This document shows positions 1 through 6,678 of a DNA stretch of 12,106 bases, in pieces. Under the pieces are notes generated by a model. It ran no database searches. It saw only the letters and a program-made list of their open reading frames with translations, and had not been told where the DNA came from. The stretch is from Dehalococcoidia bacterium (GTDB lineage: Bacteria; Chloroflexota; Dehalococcoidia; UBA6926): NCBI GenBank assembly GCA_012271225.1, contig JAAXGS010000175.1:1-12106 (forward strand). The letters are read 5' to 3'. A program made the position numbers and the translations under genes. Numbering within the stretch: the stretch's first letter is position 1; every line of letters begins with the position of its first letter.

Positions 1-2346
1 CCCGGAACCGTTCTGCAGCATGAGCTGCTCCCGGGGAACACCAACAACTTTCTGGCCGCCGTCGTCGTGCAGGGGCAGTGCGCCGGCCTTGCCTATGCCG
101 ATATTTCAACGTCCGAGTTCGTCACGCTCCAGCTTGCAGTGGATGATCTGCAGACGGAGATTGCCGCTTTGGCTCCGGCAGAGGTGCTTGTGTCGGAGGG
201 CCGTGAAACACCGTTCAACGCCGAAGGGTCTGCGGTTGTTCCCGTCGATGCGTCCACTCTTGACGAGAGTGACGCGCGAACGCGGCTGCTGGCGCACTTT
301 GGCGCGCGGACTCTGGATGCGTTTGGCTGTGAGGGGCTGCCGCTTGCCATCGCGGCGGCGGGCGGCGTGCTGGCCTATCTGCAGGAAACCCAGCGCGGGG
401 CACTGACGCAGATTCAGACGCTCGCCACACGCAGAACGTCCGAGACGATGGTTCTCGATGCGCAGACGGTCCGGACGCTGGAACTGTTTGAGGGGTCGGC
501 CGGCGGCACGCGCGAGGGCTCCCTGCTGGGACTGTTGGACGCCACGCAGACGGCCATGGGTGGACGCCTCCTGCGGCAGTGGCTTGGGCGGCCGCTGCTC
601 AACCGGGCCGCCATCACGGAGCGGCATGATGACGTTGCGGCGCTTGTCGACGACGCGCTGCTCCGCTCCCGCGTTCGTGCCGGGATGCGCGGCATGCCGG
701 ACCTGGAGCGCCTGATCAACTTCATCCGCACCGGCGGGGCCGCGCCGCGCGACGTTGTTGCAGTCCGGCGCGGCCTGGACGCGGTCGCCGGCCTCTCTGA
801 AATCCTCACTGAAACGCCGCTGCCGGAGTCCGAACAGGACGTAAATGACGAAAAGCCGCCTCTTGCGTGGACGCGCGACTCAATCAGGCCGCACAGAGAG
901 GCGCGTGAGCTTCTGCATCAGGCCATTGCGGAGGAGCCGGGAGCGACGCTTTCCGGAGGCGGCGTGGTGCGGGTGGGCTTTTCCCAGGAGCTTGAGGACC
1001 TGCGCGCCCTGTCCGCCGATGCGCGCGTGGCCGTCGCGGCGCTGGAGACCGGGGAGCGCGAGGCGACGGGTATCCCGACGCTGAAGATCGGCTACTCCAG
1101 GGTCTTCGGGTACTACATCGAGGTCACACGCCCGCATCTGTCCCGCGTGCCGGCGGAATACATACGCAAGCAGACCGTCGCGGGCGGTGAGCGGTTCTTC
1201 ACCGGGCGGCTGAAGGAGCTTGAGGTTCAGATCGCGGAGGCGCAGCAGCGGGCCGAGGAGCTGGAATCCGCAATCTTTCGGCAGGTGTGCAGTCAGATTG
1301 TGAGTGAGGGCGAGGAGATTCTGTCGACGGCGCGGGCGGTGGCGCGGCTGGACGTGCTCACGGCGTTTGCGGAGAACGCGGCGCGGCTGCGGCTGGTCAG
1401 ACCGGAGATCGACGACTCCGCCGCGCTGGAGGCAACCGCCGCCCGCCACCCGGTGGTGGAGGCGTCCCTGGCTGAGCCGTTTGTCCCGAATGATATTCGC
1501 CTGACGGGGGAGCGTCCGATCGCCATCATCACCGGGCCAAACATGGCGGGGAAATCGACGTATCTCCGGCAGATTGCCCTGGTCGCCCTCCTCGCGCAGG
1601 TTGGATCGTTCGTTCCAGCGGCGCAGGCCCGTGTCGGACTGGTGGACCGCATCTTCACCCGGGCCGGACTGCATGATGACATCTCGACGGGGCGCTCCAC
1701 GTTCATGGTGGAGATGACTGAGACGGCGTCCATCCTCCATCAGGCCACGGAGCGCTCACTCATCATTCTGGATGAGACCGGGCGGGGGACAAGCACCTAT
1801 GACGGCCTGTCCATCGCGTGGGCCGTGGTTGAGCACATCCACAACCACCCGCGCCTCCGCGCGCGCACCGCATTCGCCACGCACTACCATGAGCTTGTTG
1901 AACTGGGCGAGACGCTCCCGTATGCCTTCAACCTCCGTGTCCTTGTGTCCGAGGAGGAGGGGAAGATCGTGTTCCTCAGGCAGGTCGCGCCGGGCGGCGC
2001 GGACAGATCGTACGGCGTGCACGTGGCCCAGCTTGCCGGCCTGCCCCGTGACGTCGTGGCCCGCGCGCAGGAGGTCCTGACCCGCCTTGAGGATGGCGCA
2101 GGAATGACGGGCGACGTCGTGAGAGCGGGGCAGCCCGCTCTGTTCACCCTGCAGTCCGGCCCGGCGGAAACGCCGCATCCGATGGAGGAGATCGAGCAGG
2201 AGATTCTGCGGCTCGCCCCGGAGCAGATGACGCCCCTTGAGGCTCTGGCCAAACTGTATGACCTGCGGCGCATGGCGGAGCGGGGCGCGAACGGGCAGGG
2301 CGCAGTGAGCGGCGAACGGGACGGCGAAGGCCGACATGCCGATTGA
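1..2346 (+). CDS. mutS: DNA mismatch repair protein MutS (5' end outside window)
   Basis: The frame is open from base 1 and begins mid-protein with PGTVLQHELLPGNTNNF, which matches the end of MutS mismatch-recognition domain I. About 110 N-terminal residues, including the mismatch-contacting FxE motif, therefore lie upstream. A GTG at 67 is an internal codon, not the start. In window residue numbering: connector domain from about 20, lever/clamp with GYYIEVTR near 370, Walker A GPNMAGKST at 512-520, STFMVEM ahead of Walker B, Walker B LIILDE with D591/E592, the signature TGRGTSTYDG, and the FATHYHEL switch. The C-terminus (EEIEQEILRLAPEQMTPLEA) is the usual beta-clamp/tetramerisation tail region. 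MutS is the cytoplasmic ATPase that binds mismatches and recruits MutL. The stop overlaps the mutL start by 11 bases, so the two are co-translated. 781 residues are visible; the full protein would be of normal family length. Confidence 0.97.
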   Translation, partial: PGTVLQHELLPGNTNNFLAAVVVQGQCAGLAYADISTSEFVTLQLAVDDLQTEIAALAPAEVLVSEGRETPFNAEGSAVVPVDASTLDESDARTRLLAHFGARTLDAFGCEGLPLAIAAAGGVLAYLQETQRGALTQIQTLATRRTSETMVLDAQTVRTLELFEGSAGGTREGSLLGLLDATQTAMGGRLLRQWLGRPLLNRAAITERHDDVAALVDDALLRSRVRAGMRGMPDLERLINFIRTGGAAPRDVVAVRRGLDAVAGLSEILTETPLPESEQDVNDEKPPLAWTRDSIRPHREARELLHQAIAEEPGATLSGGGVVRVGFSQELEDLRALSADARVAVAALETGEREATGIPTLKIGYSRVFGYYIEVTRPHLSRVPAEYIRKQTVAGGERFFTGRLKELEVQIAEAQQRAEELESAIFRQVCSQIVSEGEEILSTARAVARLDVLTAFAENAARLRLVRPEIDDSAALEATAARHPVVEASLAEPFVPNDIRLTGERPIAIITGPNMAGKSTYLRQIALVALLAQVGSFVPAAQARVGLVDRIFTRAGLHDDISTGRSTFMVEMTETASILHQATERSLIILDETGRGTSTYDGLSIAWAVVEHIHNHPRLRARTAFATHYHELVELGETLPYAFNLRVLVSEEEGKIVFLRQVAPGGADRSYGVHVAQLAGLPRDVVARAQEVLTRLEDGAGMTGDVVRAGQPALFTLQSGPAETPHPMEEIEQEILRLAPEQMTPLEALAKLYDLRRMAERGANGQGAVSGERDGEGRHAD

Positions 2347-4105
2347 GCTCCTTGACCGGGACGTCGCGTCCAAAATCGCGGCCGGCGAGGTCATCGAGCG
2401 GCCGGCGTCAGTCGTCAAGGAACTGGTGGAGAACTCCCTCGACTCCGGCGCCGGACAGATTGAGGTGGAGATCGTTCGCGGCGGTCTGGAGATGATTCGG
2501 GTCACGGACGACGCGAGCGGCATTCCGGAGGATGAGCTGGAGCTGGCGGTGCTTCGGCACGCCACCTCAAAGCTGCGATCCGTGCAGGACCTCTCGCGGA
2601 TTGGGACGCTCGGCTTTCGCGGGGAGGCTCTGGCATCCATCGGCGCGGTCGCGCGCCTGTCGCTCGTCTCCCGCGTGCCGGGCGCGGATGCCGGCCACTA
2701 CGTCCTCGTAGCGGACAATGACGTCGTGGAGCGCGGTCAACAGGGCGCGCCGTTCGGCACAACGGTCTTTGTCAGGGACCTGTTCAAGAACGTTCCCGCG
2801 CGGCTTGCGTTCCTGCGCTCCGCGGGCGCGGAGGGCGCTCGATGCGTCACCGTCATTGAGCAGTACGCGCTGGCGCATCCGGACGTGTCATTCCGCGTGA
2901 TCGTGGACGGGCGGCTTGCATTTCACTCGCCCGGCAACGGAGACGCCGTTCCGGTCCTGATCGAGATGTGGGGCCCGGACACCGCCTCCGCCATGATTCC
3001 CGTTCAACCGACGAACGTCGGCGGCACGACAGTGACGGGATACGTCAGCGAGCCGGGACTGACGCGCCCGCGCCGAACCGGACAGGTCATGTTCGTCAAC
3101 GGCCGGTTGGTGGAGACGCGCATTCTGTCCTACGCCGTCGCGGATGCCTATCGGGACATCGTGCAACGCGGCCGGTATCCGCTCGTCGTGCTGTTCGTGA
3201 CCGTCCCGCCGCATGACGTGGACGTGAACGTGCACCCCACCAAGGCGGAGGTGCGTCTGCGGCGCGAGGGAGAGGTGATCGCCGCCGTGCAACGCGGAAT
3301 CCGCCGCACGCTGGCCGCCCGGGGCGTCGTGATCGCCCCTGCCGAAGGCGCGTCGGACGCCGACCGCGCTTCGCAACCGATTCCGGCAGCGCCGGCGGAG
3401 AGCGACGTCGAACTGGAATCGCCGCCCCTGCTGGCGCAGACGCCGTCGGATGAGGGCGAGGGGGGCGGCCGGGAGGGGGTTGCCCGGCAGGCCTCTCAGT
3501 TCACGCTGCGGCCCGTGGGGCAAGTGGGCCTGACATACATCGTCGCAGAGGGCCCGGACGGCATGTATCTCATTGATCAGCACGCCGCGCATGAGCGCGT
3601 GGTGTTTGAGCAGGTGCTCGCCGGAAGAATGAGCGAGGCGAAGGCGTCACAGGGGCTTCTGACTCCTGTGACGATTGAGCTGACGGCGAGCCAGCGCTTG
3701 GCGCTGGAGCCGCTGGGCGCGCTGCTGGCCTCCTACGGGTTCGAGTGGGAGCCGTTTGGCGAGGACGCCATCCTGTTGCGCGCGATGCCCGTGACGCTGC
3801 GGGAATCGGAGGCGGCGCAGGCGCTGATTGAGGTTCTGGATCGGCGTCCGGATGATGAGGTCATCGCCTCAGACAGCCTCCAGGACGGCGGGGAGGGCAT
3901 CATGGACTCGCAGGAGAGGCGAATCGCGGCGACCATTGCGTGTCACAGCACCGTCCGCGCTGGACAGGCCCTTTCACTGTCTGAAATGGAGTCTCTCTTG
4001 ACGATTTTTCAGGAGGCCGATTTCCCGCGCCTGTGTCCGCATGGACGGCCAACAATGGTTCACCTGAGCGCCGCGCAGCTGGAACGGCAGTTTGGCCGCC
4101 GCTAA
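2336..4105 (+). CDS. mutL: DNA mismatch repair protein MutL, endonuclease type
   Basis: MutL is the GHKL ATPase that couples MutS mismatch binding to strand incision. The 589-residue protein shows ATPase motif I KELVENSLDSG (E29, N33 in E. coli-like numbering), motif II D58-D59-A60-S-G-I, motif III GFRGEALAS (93-101), motif IV GTTVFVRDLFKNVPAR, then QVMFVNGRLVE and DVDVNVHPTKAEVR of the transducer domain. An acidic/Gly linker follows at about 340-380. The C-terminal dimerisation domain carries the metal-endonuclease motif DQHAAHERVVFE (D414 onward), the ACHSTVRAG motif and CPHGRP (567-572). It is therefore the nicking type, unlike E. coli MutL. The start is the ATG overlapping the mutS tail, with AAGG six bases upstream. 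Oddities: motif II has Ala where Gly is usual. The last 21 codons also form copy 1 of a direct repeat, and the TAA at 4103 comes five codons before an in-frame TAG (4118-4120) that matches the stop of copy 2. The C-terminus is probably element-derived or chimeric. Confidence 0.97.
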   Translation: MPIELLDRDVASKIAAGEVIERPASVVKELVENSLDSGAGQIEVEIVRGGLEMIRVTDDASGIPEDELELAVLRHATSKLRSVQDLSRIGTLGFRGEALASIGAVARLSLVSRVPGADAGHYVLVADNDVVERGQQGAPFGTTVFVRDLFKNVPARLAFLRSAGAEGARCVTVIEQYALAHPDVSFRVIVDGRLAFHSPGNGDAVPVLIEMWGPDTASAMIPVQPTNVGGTTVTGYVSEPGLTRPRRTGQVMFVNGRLVETRILSYAVADAYRDIVQRGRYPLVVLFVTVPPHDVDVNVHPTKAEVRLRREGEVIAAVQRGIRRTLAARGVVIAPAEGASDADRASQPIPAAPAESDVELESPPLLAQTPSDEGEGGGREGVARQASQFTLRPVGQVGLTYIVAEGPDGMYLIDQHAAHERVVFEQVLAGRMSEAKASQGLLTPVTIELTASQRLALEPLGALLASYGFEWEPFGEDAILLRAMPVTLRESEAAQALIEVLDRRPDDEVIASDSLQDGGEGIMDSQERRIAATIACHSTVRAGQALSLSEMESLLTIFQEADFPRLCPHGRPTMVHLSAAQLERQFGRR

Positions 4106-4129
4106 CGCCAACGGATTTAGCGCTGTTGC
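4038..4129 (+). repeat. Direct repeat copy 1: mutL 3' end plus gene junction
   Basis: Pairs with 6177-6271. Bases 4038-4102 match 6177-6241 at 60 of 65 positions without gaps and encode HGRPTMVHLSAAQLERQ versus HGRPAVAHLSAAQVERQ. After that, 15 bases here correspond to 18 diverged bases in copy 2. The copies then rejoin at tagcgctg(t/c)tgc (4118-4129 versus 6260-6271), where an in-frame TAG sits at the same place. Similarity ends at 4129. The repeat thus spans the mutL terminus and the last codons of the convergent neighbour gene, in the manner of a duplicated insertion site. Confidence 0.9.
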
Positions 4130-4152
4130 GCGTCTCCTTCGTGCCCTGGGCG

Positions 4153-5148
4153 CTACAGCACAGTGGTGGCCAGTTGCTCAAAGCGCACGTTTGGGTCGGC
4201 TATCTTGTCTTTCTTGGAGGCATTGCACGCCGCGTGCGTCAACTGGAGATTGAAAATATGAGAGGAGCCTCCCTTGCTTGAGGGATGCTTGTGGTCAATC
4301 TCCAGCGGTTCGGTCAATGCTTTCTGGCAGATCGGGCATACGCCACGTTGGTGCTCATATAGCATCGTCTTCTTTTGCGCGTATCTTGAGAACCAACGCG
4401 CGTTCCGCTTTTGACGGTACTCCGTCGTACGCTGACGCGCATTCCGCCGCGCCTTATGAGCGGGGTTTTTCATGTATTCAGTTGCGCGCTGAATCGCGCG
4501 CTTTCTGAGGTCAGGATCATTTTGGTAGCGATGGTTCTGTCGCGCATTTGCCCGCGCACGATATTCGGGACTCTTTACCATATGCCTATTGCGCCTTGTT
4601 GCGCACGGTACACATCGTTGCGCTTTAGTTCTACGGTTGGCGATACTGGCGCCGCAGTCCACACAGACACGTGTAGCCCTCCGCGCGCGCACGGTGGCGC
4701 GTGCTGCGGCGTTATTGCGTGCCCGTTGCTCTGGGCTCCGCGCGGCTTCCTGCATGTGCGCTTCTGCGCACGATGCACACCGTACCGCCCGATTCCCGCG
4801 TGTGGTGATGTCCTTCCCGCAATCCGGGCAAGCGCGTGGATGCTTCTGTCGGTAGATTTCGCGTGGGCGCGCTCGAACGCATGACCTACAGAACCGCGCA
4901 TTGCCCCGGAGTTCTCCGATATTCACGCCGCAGTCCTCGCAGAGCCGATCCCCGCGTGCGTGCGTAGGTCTATGGTGCTTGTACCAAGAGTCACGTGCTA
5001 CAGCAAGATTCTTCGCCTTTTGACATGGCCCACATCGGATTGAACGAAGATGACGCTCCGAGATATCTACGCCACAGTCAGTGCAGGCGCGCGGGGAGGT
5101 CACGGATCCGTACTCGCGTGTGTTAGTACCCATACATCCGCCATACAT
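4153..5148 (-). CDS. HNH endonuclease with four zinc-ribbon repeats
   Basis: A 331-residue protein with three parts. Residues about 22-182 hold four modules of identical spacing, C-x2-C-x13-C-x2-C, at 22-42, 70-90, 107-127 and 162-182 (for example CTDCG...RCGPC and CPDCG...RCASC). Residues about 183-262 are very basic, with recurring SPE/NPA-type phrases and many Arg/Ala, likely DNA-binding helices. The C-terminal HNH domain has CPIC (271-274), IDH (D285, H286), N300, H305 and CNASK (C308), so metal and zinc ligands look intact. The expected role is site-specific DNA nicking or cleavage with the ribbons reading the target. Three starts are possible (TTG 5154, ATG 5148, ATG 5133). None has a strong ribosome site; the first ATG is used here. 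It ends 48 bases after mutL, convergent to it. A homing endonuclease is the best guess; a phage-type HNH nuclease is the alternative. Confidence 0.88.
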   Translation of the reverse strand: MYGGCMGTNTREYGSVTSPRACTDCGVDISERHLRSIRCGPCQKAKNLAVARDSWYKHHRPTHARGDRLCEDCGVNIGELRGNARFCRSCVRARPREIYRQKHPRACPDCGKDITTRGNRAVRCASCAEAHMQEAARSPEQRARNNAAARATVRARRATRVCVDCGASIANRRTKAQRCVPCATRRNRHMVKSPEYRARANARQNHRYQNDPDLRKRAIQRATEYMKNPAHKARRNARQRTTEYRQKRNARWFSRYAQKKTMLYEHQRGVCPICQKALTEPLEIDHKHPSSKGGSSHIFNLQLTHAACNASKKDKIADPNVRFEQLATTVL

Positions 5149-5326
5149 TTTCAAGATAGTCTTCTAGGAGGTCAGACACGTCGTCCTAGTACTCGTCTCA
5201 TAGCGACTCAATGCAGTCCTCGCATTGCTGTGAGGGCTCTCGGTGTTCGGGGTCATCCGCGCTTCTCATTTCCCAACTGTCAGGCTCGACGTGGATGTAT
5301 CAAGGGCAGGTCATACCAAGCGTCAT
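5123..5326 (-). pseudogene. Degenerate acidic reading frame with three in-frame stops
   Basis: Reading the minus strand from the ATG at 5326 in a single frame gives protein-like text broken by TGA (5300-5302), TGA (5198-5200) and TAG (5186-5188), ending with TAA at 5123-5125. Segments include YIHVEPDSWEMRSADDPE, QQCEDCIESL and, from a GTG at 5179, SDLLEDYLENVWRMYGY. The strongly acidic, aromatic composition looks like a small phage-type protein, and CEDC matches the half-ribbons of the neighbouring HNH protein. It could be a decayed gene, two tiny real ORFs (from ATG 5269 and GTG 5179), or chance. The last piece overlaps the start of the HNH gene. No clear ribosome binding site is seen. Confidence 0.3.
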
Positions 5327-5344
5327 GCTAGTAGGCCCGGAGTG

Positions 5345-5518
5345 TCAGCGCGACGAGCGCCATCCTGGCTCCACGTTGTAAGTCACTACCCGGTCGTCAC
5401 TCGGATATGGGCTCTCCGCGCCGGGCCCGCGCACAAATGCCGTGAACGCGATGACGGCGATGATGACCACTGCGCCCAGCACCGCGACCCCGATCAGATT
5501 GCCCTTGATGTGGTCCAT
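5345..5518 (-). CDS. 57-residue single-span membrane protein
   Basis: A short gene with one of the best translation signals in the window: GGAGGAGTC immediately precedes the ATG at 5518. The product begins MDHIKGNLIGVAVLG, has one hydrophobic span (about residues 8-29, rich in Val/Ile/Ala), then a short polar tail PYPSDDRVVTYNVEPGW ending RSSR. The positive-inside rule with only H3/K5 before the span gives no firm topology. It lies between the zinc-knuckle gene and the HNH gene on the same strand and is probably part of one transcript. I recognise no family. Small single-span proteins of this kind include holin-like, toxin-like and regulatory peptides, but nothing here picks one. Confidence 0.7.
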   Translation of the reverse strand: MDHIKGNLIGVAVLGAVVIIAVIAFTAFVRGPGAESPYPSDDRVVTYNVEPGWRSSR

Positions 5519-5584
5519 GACTCCTCCTATATCGGGTCAAATGCTCCGTGAGCACGTCCTCCCCCTTTGGATGCTGTCACAGAA

Positions 5585-5824
5585 CTAGCAGACGTTCACT
5601 TCGTAACGCGCCCCCGCCGTGTGACTATAGCGGTTACGAATCTTGACGCCATGCCGTACCGCGAACTGTTTCTCGGCATCTGTGTAGTCACCCTCCCAAA
5701 GCCCATAGCTCCCATCACTGCGATAGGCAACTTTGATGGGCTTTCCACACACCCAGCATTCGTAGTCTTGGATGCGGAGCACACGCGCCAATAGCGGCTT
5801 GCCGTGTTGGTCGCAAGTATTCAT
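5585..5824 (-). CDS. Small zinc-knuckle protein, unknown function
   Basis: A 79-residue protein with C4-x2-H7 and C23-x2-C26 (MNTCDQHGK and YECWVCGKPI), likely one zinc site, followed by a mixed region rich in Tyr, Asp and Gly (LWEGDYTDAEKQFAVRHG) and a final Cys. The start at 5824 is chosen because its ATG overlaps the TGA stop of the upstream TM gene (ATGA), typical of translational coupling. An earlier in-frame ATG at 5836 would lie inside that gene. It has no family I recognise. The position argues for a functional link with the TM protein upstream. GC is lower than in the flanking chromosomal genes. Confidence 0.72.
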   Translation of the reverse strand: MNTCDQHGKPLLARVLRIQDYECWVCGKPIKVAYRSDGSYGLWEGDYTDAEKQFAVRHGVKIRNRYSHTAGARYEVNVC

Positions 5825-6099
5825 CGCCTCACACATCCCTTGTTTGATGGCTTCTTGTACACGCTGTCAGTTACCTCAAGGAATGGAATATCTGGGTGAG
5901 GACTTTCGGGGCATCTTGAACACTTCCACGCACCCCCTCGCTTTCCTCTGTCCCAAGTCAGATCAAAGAGCTCCCAGTGATGGCGATAAGGTCTCACAAA
6001 GTGATAGAAGCGTGTTCGCGCAAAGTAGACACTACCGATAAGAGCGGTTACGGAGAATATTATGGACGCTGCCGCTTCTAATATCATAAGCAAGTTCAT
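5821..6099 (-). CDS. Small single-TM protein with CxxC, unknown function
   Basis: A 92-residue protein starting MNLLMILEAAAS, with one hydrophobic segment at about residues 4-27 acting as a membrane anchor or uncleaved signal. A basic/aromatic stretch follows (ARTRFYHFVRPYRHHWELF), then WKCSRCPE (one C-x2-C), then a polar tail. The cluster of Arg/His right after the span suggests the C-terminal part is cytoplasmic. The start is supported by TAGGAGA five to six bases upstream of the ATG. The stop overlaps the next gene's ATG. It is the first gene of the minus-strand cassette and lies just downstream of a plausible promoter. Function is unknown. Confidence 0.72.
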   Translation of the reverse strand: MNLLMILEAAASIIFSVTALIGSVYFARTRFYHFVRPYRHHWELFDLTWDRGKRGGAWKCSRCPESPHPDIPFLEVTDSVYKKPSNKGCVRR

Positions 6100-6142
6100 A
6101 TACTCTCCTAAATTGCCCCTTTCCCTATGCTCCCGCTAATAT

Positions 6143-6172
6143 GTTCTACCACCTGCTGCTCGCGCCTGGCAA
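6143..6172 (-). promoter_or_regulatory. Candidate promoter of the inserted minus-strand cassette
   Basis: Minus strand: TTGCCA (6172-6167, five of six to the sigma-70 -35 box), an 18-base spacer, then TAGAAC (6148-6143, four of six to the -10 box). This would start transcription roughly 35-40 bases before the ATG at 6099 and its ribosome site. It sits right at the inner edge of repeat copy 2, so the element would bring its own promoter. The match is moderate and untested. Confidence 0.35.
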
Positions 6173-6176
6173 GCTT

Positions 6177-6271
6177 CGCATGGACGGCCGGCAGTGGCTC
6201 ACCTGAGCGCCGCGCAGGTGGAACGGCAGTTTGGCCGCCGCGAGCGCGTGTTCGTCGTCTAGCGCTGCTGC
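6177..6271 (+). repeat. Direct repeat copy 2: original mutL 3' end and junction
   Basis: Partner of 4038-4129. It begins in the His codon region of the MutL HGRP motif and runs through the mutL terminus into the last codons of the convergent split-barrel gene. Sixty of the first 65 bases match copy 1. The four transitions and one transversion make conservative changes (T to A, M to V, V to A, L to V). It is in its natural context: the TAG at 6260-6262 overlaps the neighbour's stop at 6259-6261. Confidence 0.9.
6179..6262 (+). pseudogene. Orphan mutL 3' fragment
   Basis: Twenty-seven codons in the mutL frame, HGRPAVAHLSAAQVERQ then FGRRERVFVV and TAG, with no start or upstream MutL sequence. 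This looks like the host's own mutL terminus, displaced about 2.1 kb by the insertion. Its frame is still open and its stop still overlaps the convergent gene's stop. Upstream codons in this frame (6158-6178) are not MutL-like, so the break is at about 6177. It encodes nothing by itself. Confidence 0.8.
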
Positions 6272-6678
6272 AGGACTTGCGGCAGGATGTCGCGGACAAT
6301 GTCCACACGCATGATGATCGCAGTTCCTATCCGTTCCGGATCGCGGGCCTGCTCCGCGGGGACAACGCGGTCCCAGACCTGCTCCCACAGCGGATCACCC
6401 TTGGGGTGAAAGGTCACCTCGCCATAGAATCGCCAGCCAACGCGGAGCTCGTGGTTGCGAAAGATGACCGCGGCCCTTGGGTTCGCCTGCATGTTCTGCA
6501 TCTGATTGCGCGGCTCCCGTTCCCACCATGCGATGTGGTCATCGTCCCAGATCATCACGCTTCCCCGGTATCCAACTCCCGGTTCGCCGTTGCCTGAAGC
6601 GGTGGCGATGATGCACGGGTAGCCCTTCTCCAGCGCGGAATTCACGTGCTCACGCATCTCATCGGTCAGCCTGATCAT
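6259..6678 (-). CDS. Pyridoxamine 5'-phosphate oxidase-like split-barrel flavoprotein
   Basis: A 139-residue protein, the usual size for the PNPOx-like FMN/F420-binding split-barrel family. It opens with MIRLTDEMREHVNSALEKG, a helix before the barrel. It continues with a first strand CIIATASGNGEPGVGYRGS (the typical T-x-x-x-x-G-x-P phrase), then WDDDHIAWWE, NPRAAVIFRN and WRFYGEVTFH, all characteristic of strands lining the cofactor pocket. Cofactor and substrate cannot be told from sequence; family members reduce small organic substrates or haem/bilin-like compounds. GGAGG lies ten bases upstream of the ATG. Its stop overlaps the stop of the orphan mutL tail, which shows the pre-insertion gene order. 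Confidence 0.85.
   Translation of the reverse strand: MIRLTDEMREHVNSALEKGYPCIIATASGNGEPGVGYRGSVMIWDDDHIAWWEREPRNQMQNMQANPRAAVIFRNHELRVGWRFYGEVTFHPKGDPLWEQVWDRVVPAEQARDPERIGTAIIMRVDIVRDILPQVLQQR

Larger units (their letters stand above)
4130..6176. mobile_element. Putative HNH homing-type element inserted at mutL 3' end
   Basis: This segment of about 2.05 kb lies between the two diverged copies of the mutL terminus and interrupts what was a direct mutL/split-barrel-gene convergent junction. It is visibly richer in A/T than its flanks, and all its recognisable genes run on the minus strand. They are a TM protein, a zinc-knuckle protein, a 57-residue membrane peptide and a zinc-ribbon-array HNH endonuclease. 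I see no integrase, transposase, terminal inverted repeats or tRNA, so the HNH protein is the only candidate mobility enzyme. Free-standing HNH homing genes often sit next to conserved genes, and the duplication begins inside the codons for the invariant MutL CPHGRP motif. The boundaries are where repeat similarity stops. Mobility itself is inferred. Confidence 0.65.

Noticed and set aside
67..69. GTG as start of MutS
   Set aside because: The frame is open to base 1 with MutS-like residues (PGTVLQHELLPGN) before it, so the gene begins upstream of the window.
4033..4281. Plus-strand ORF across the mutL end and insert
   Set aside because: It is a different frame of mutL and the antisense of the HNH gene, with no recognisable product.
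4411..4884. Cys-rich plus-strand ORFs inside the insert
   Set aside because: They are antisense shadows of the zinc-ribbon HNH gene, whose motifs are unmistakable on the minus strand.
4038..6271. attL/attR of an integrase-type island
   Set aside because: The repeats look like attachment sites, but there is no tyrosine or serine recombinase in the insert and the target is not a tRNA. An HNH-driven event fits better, though a lost integrase cannot be excluded.
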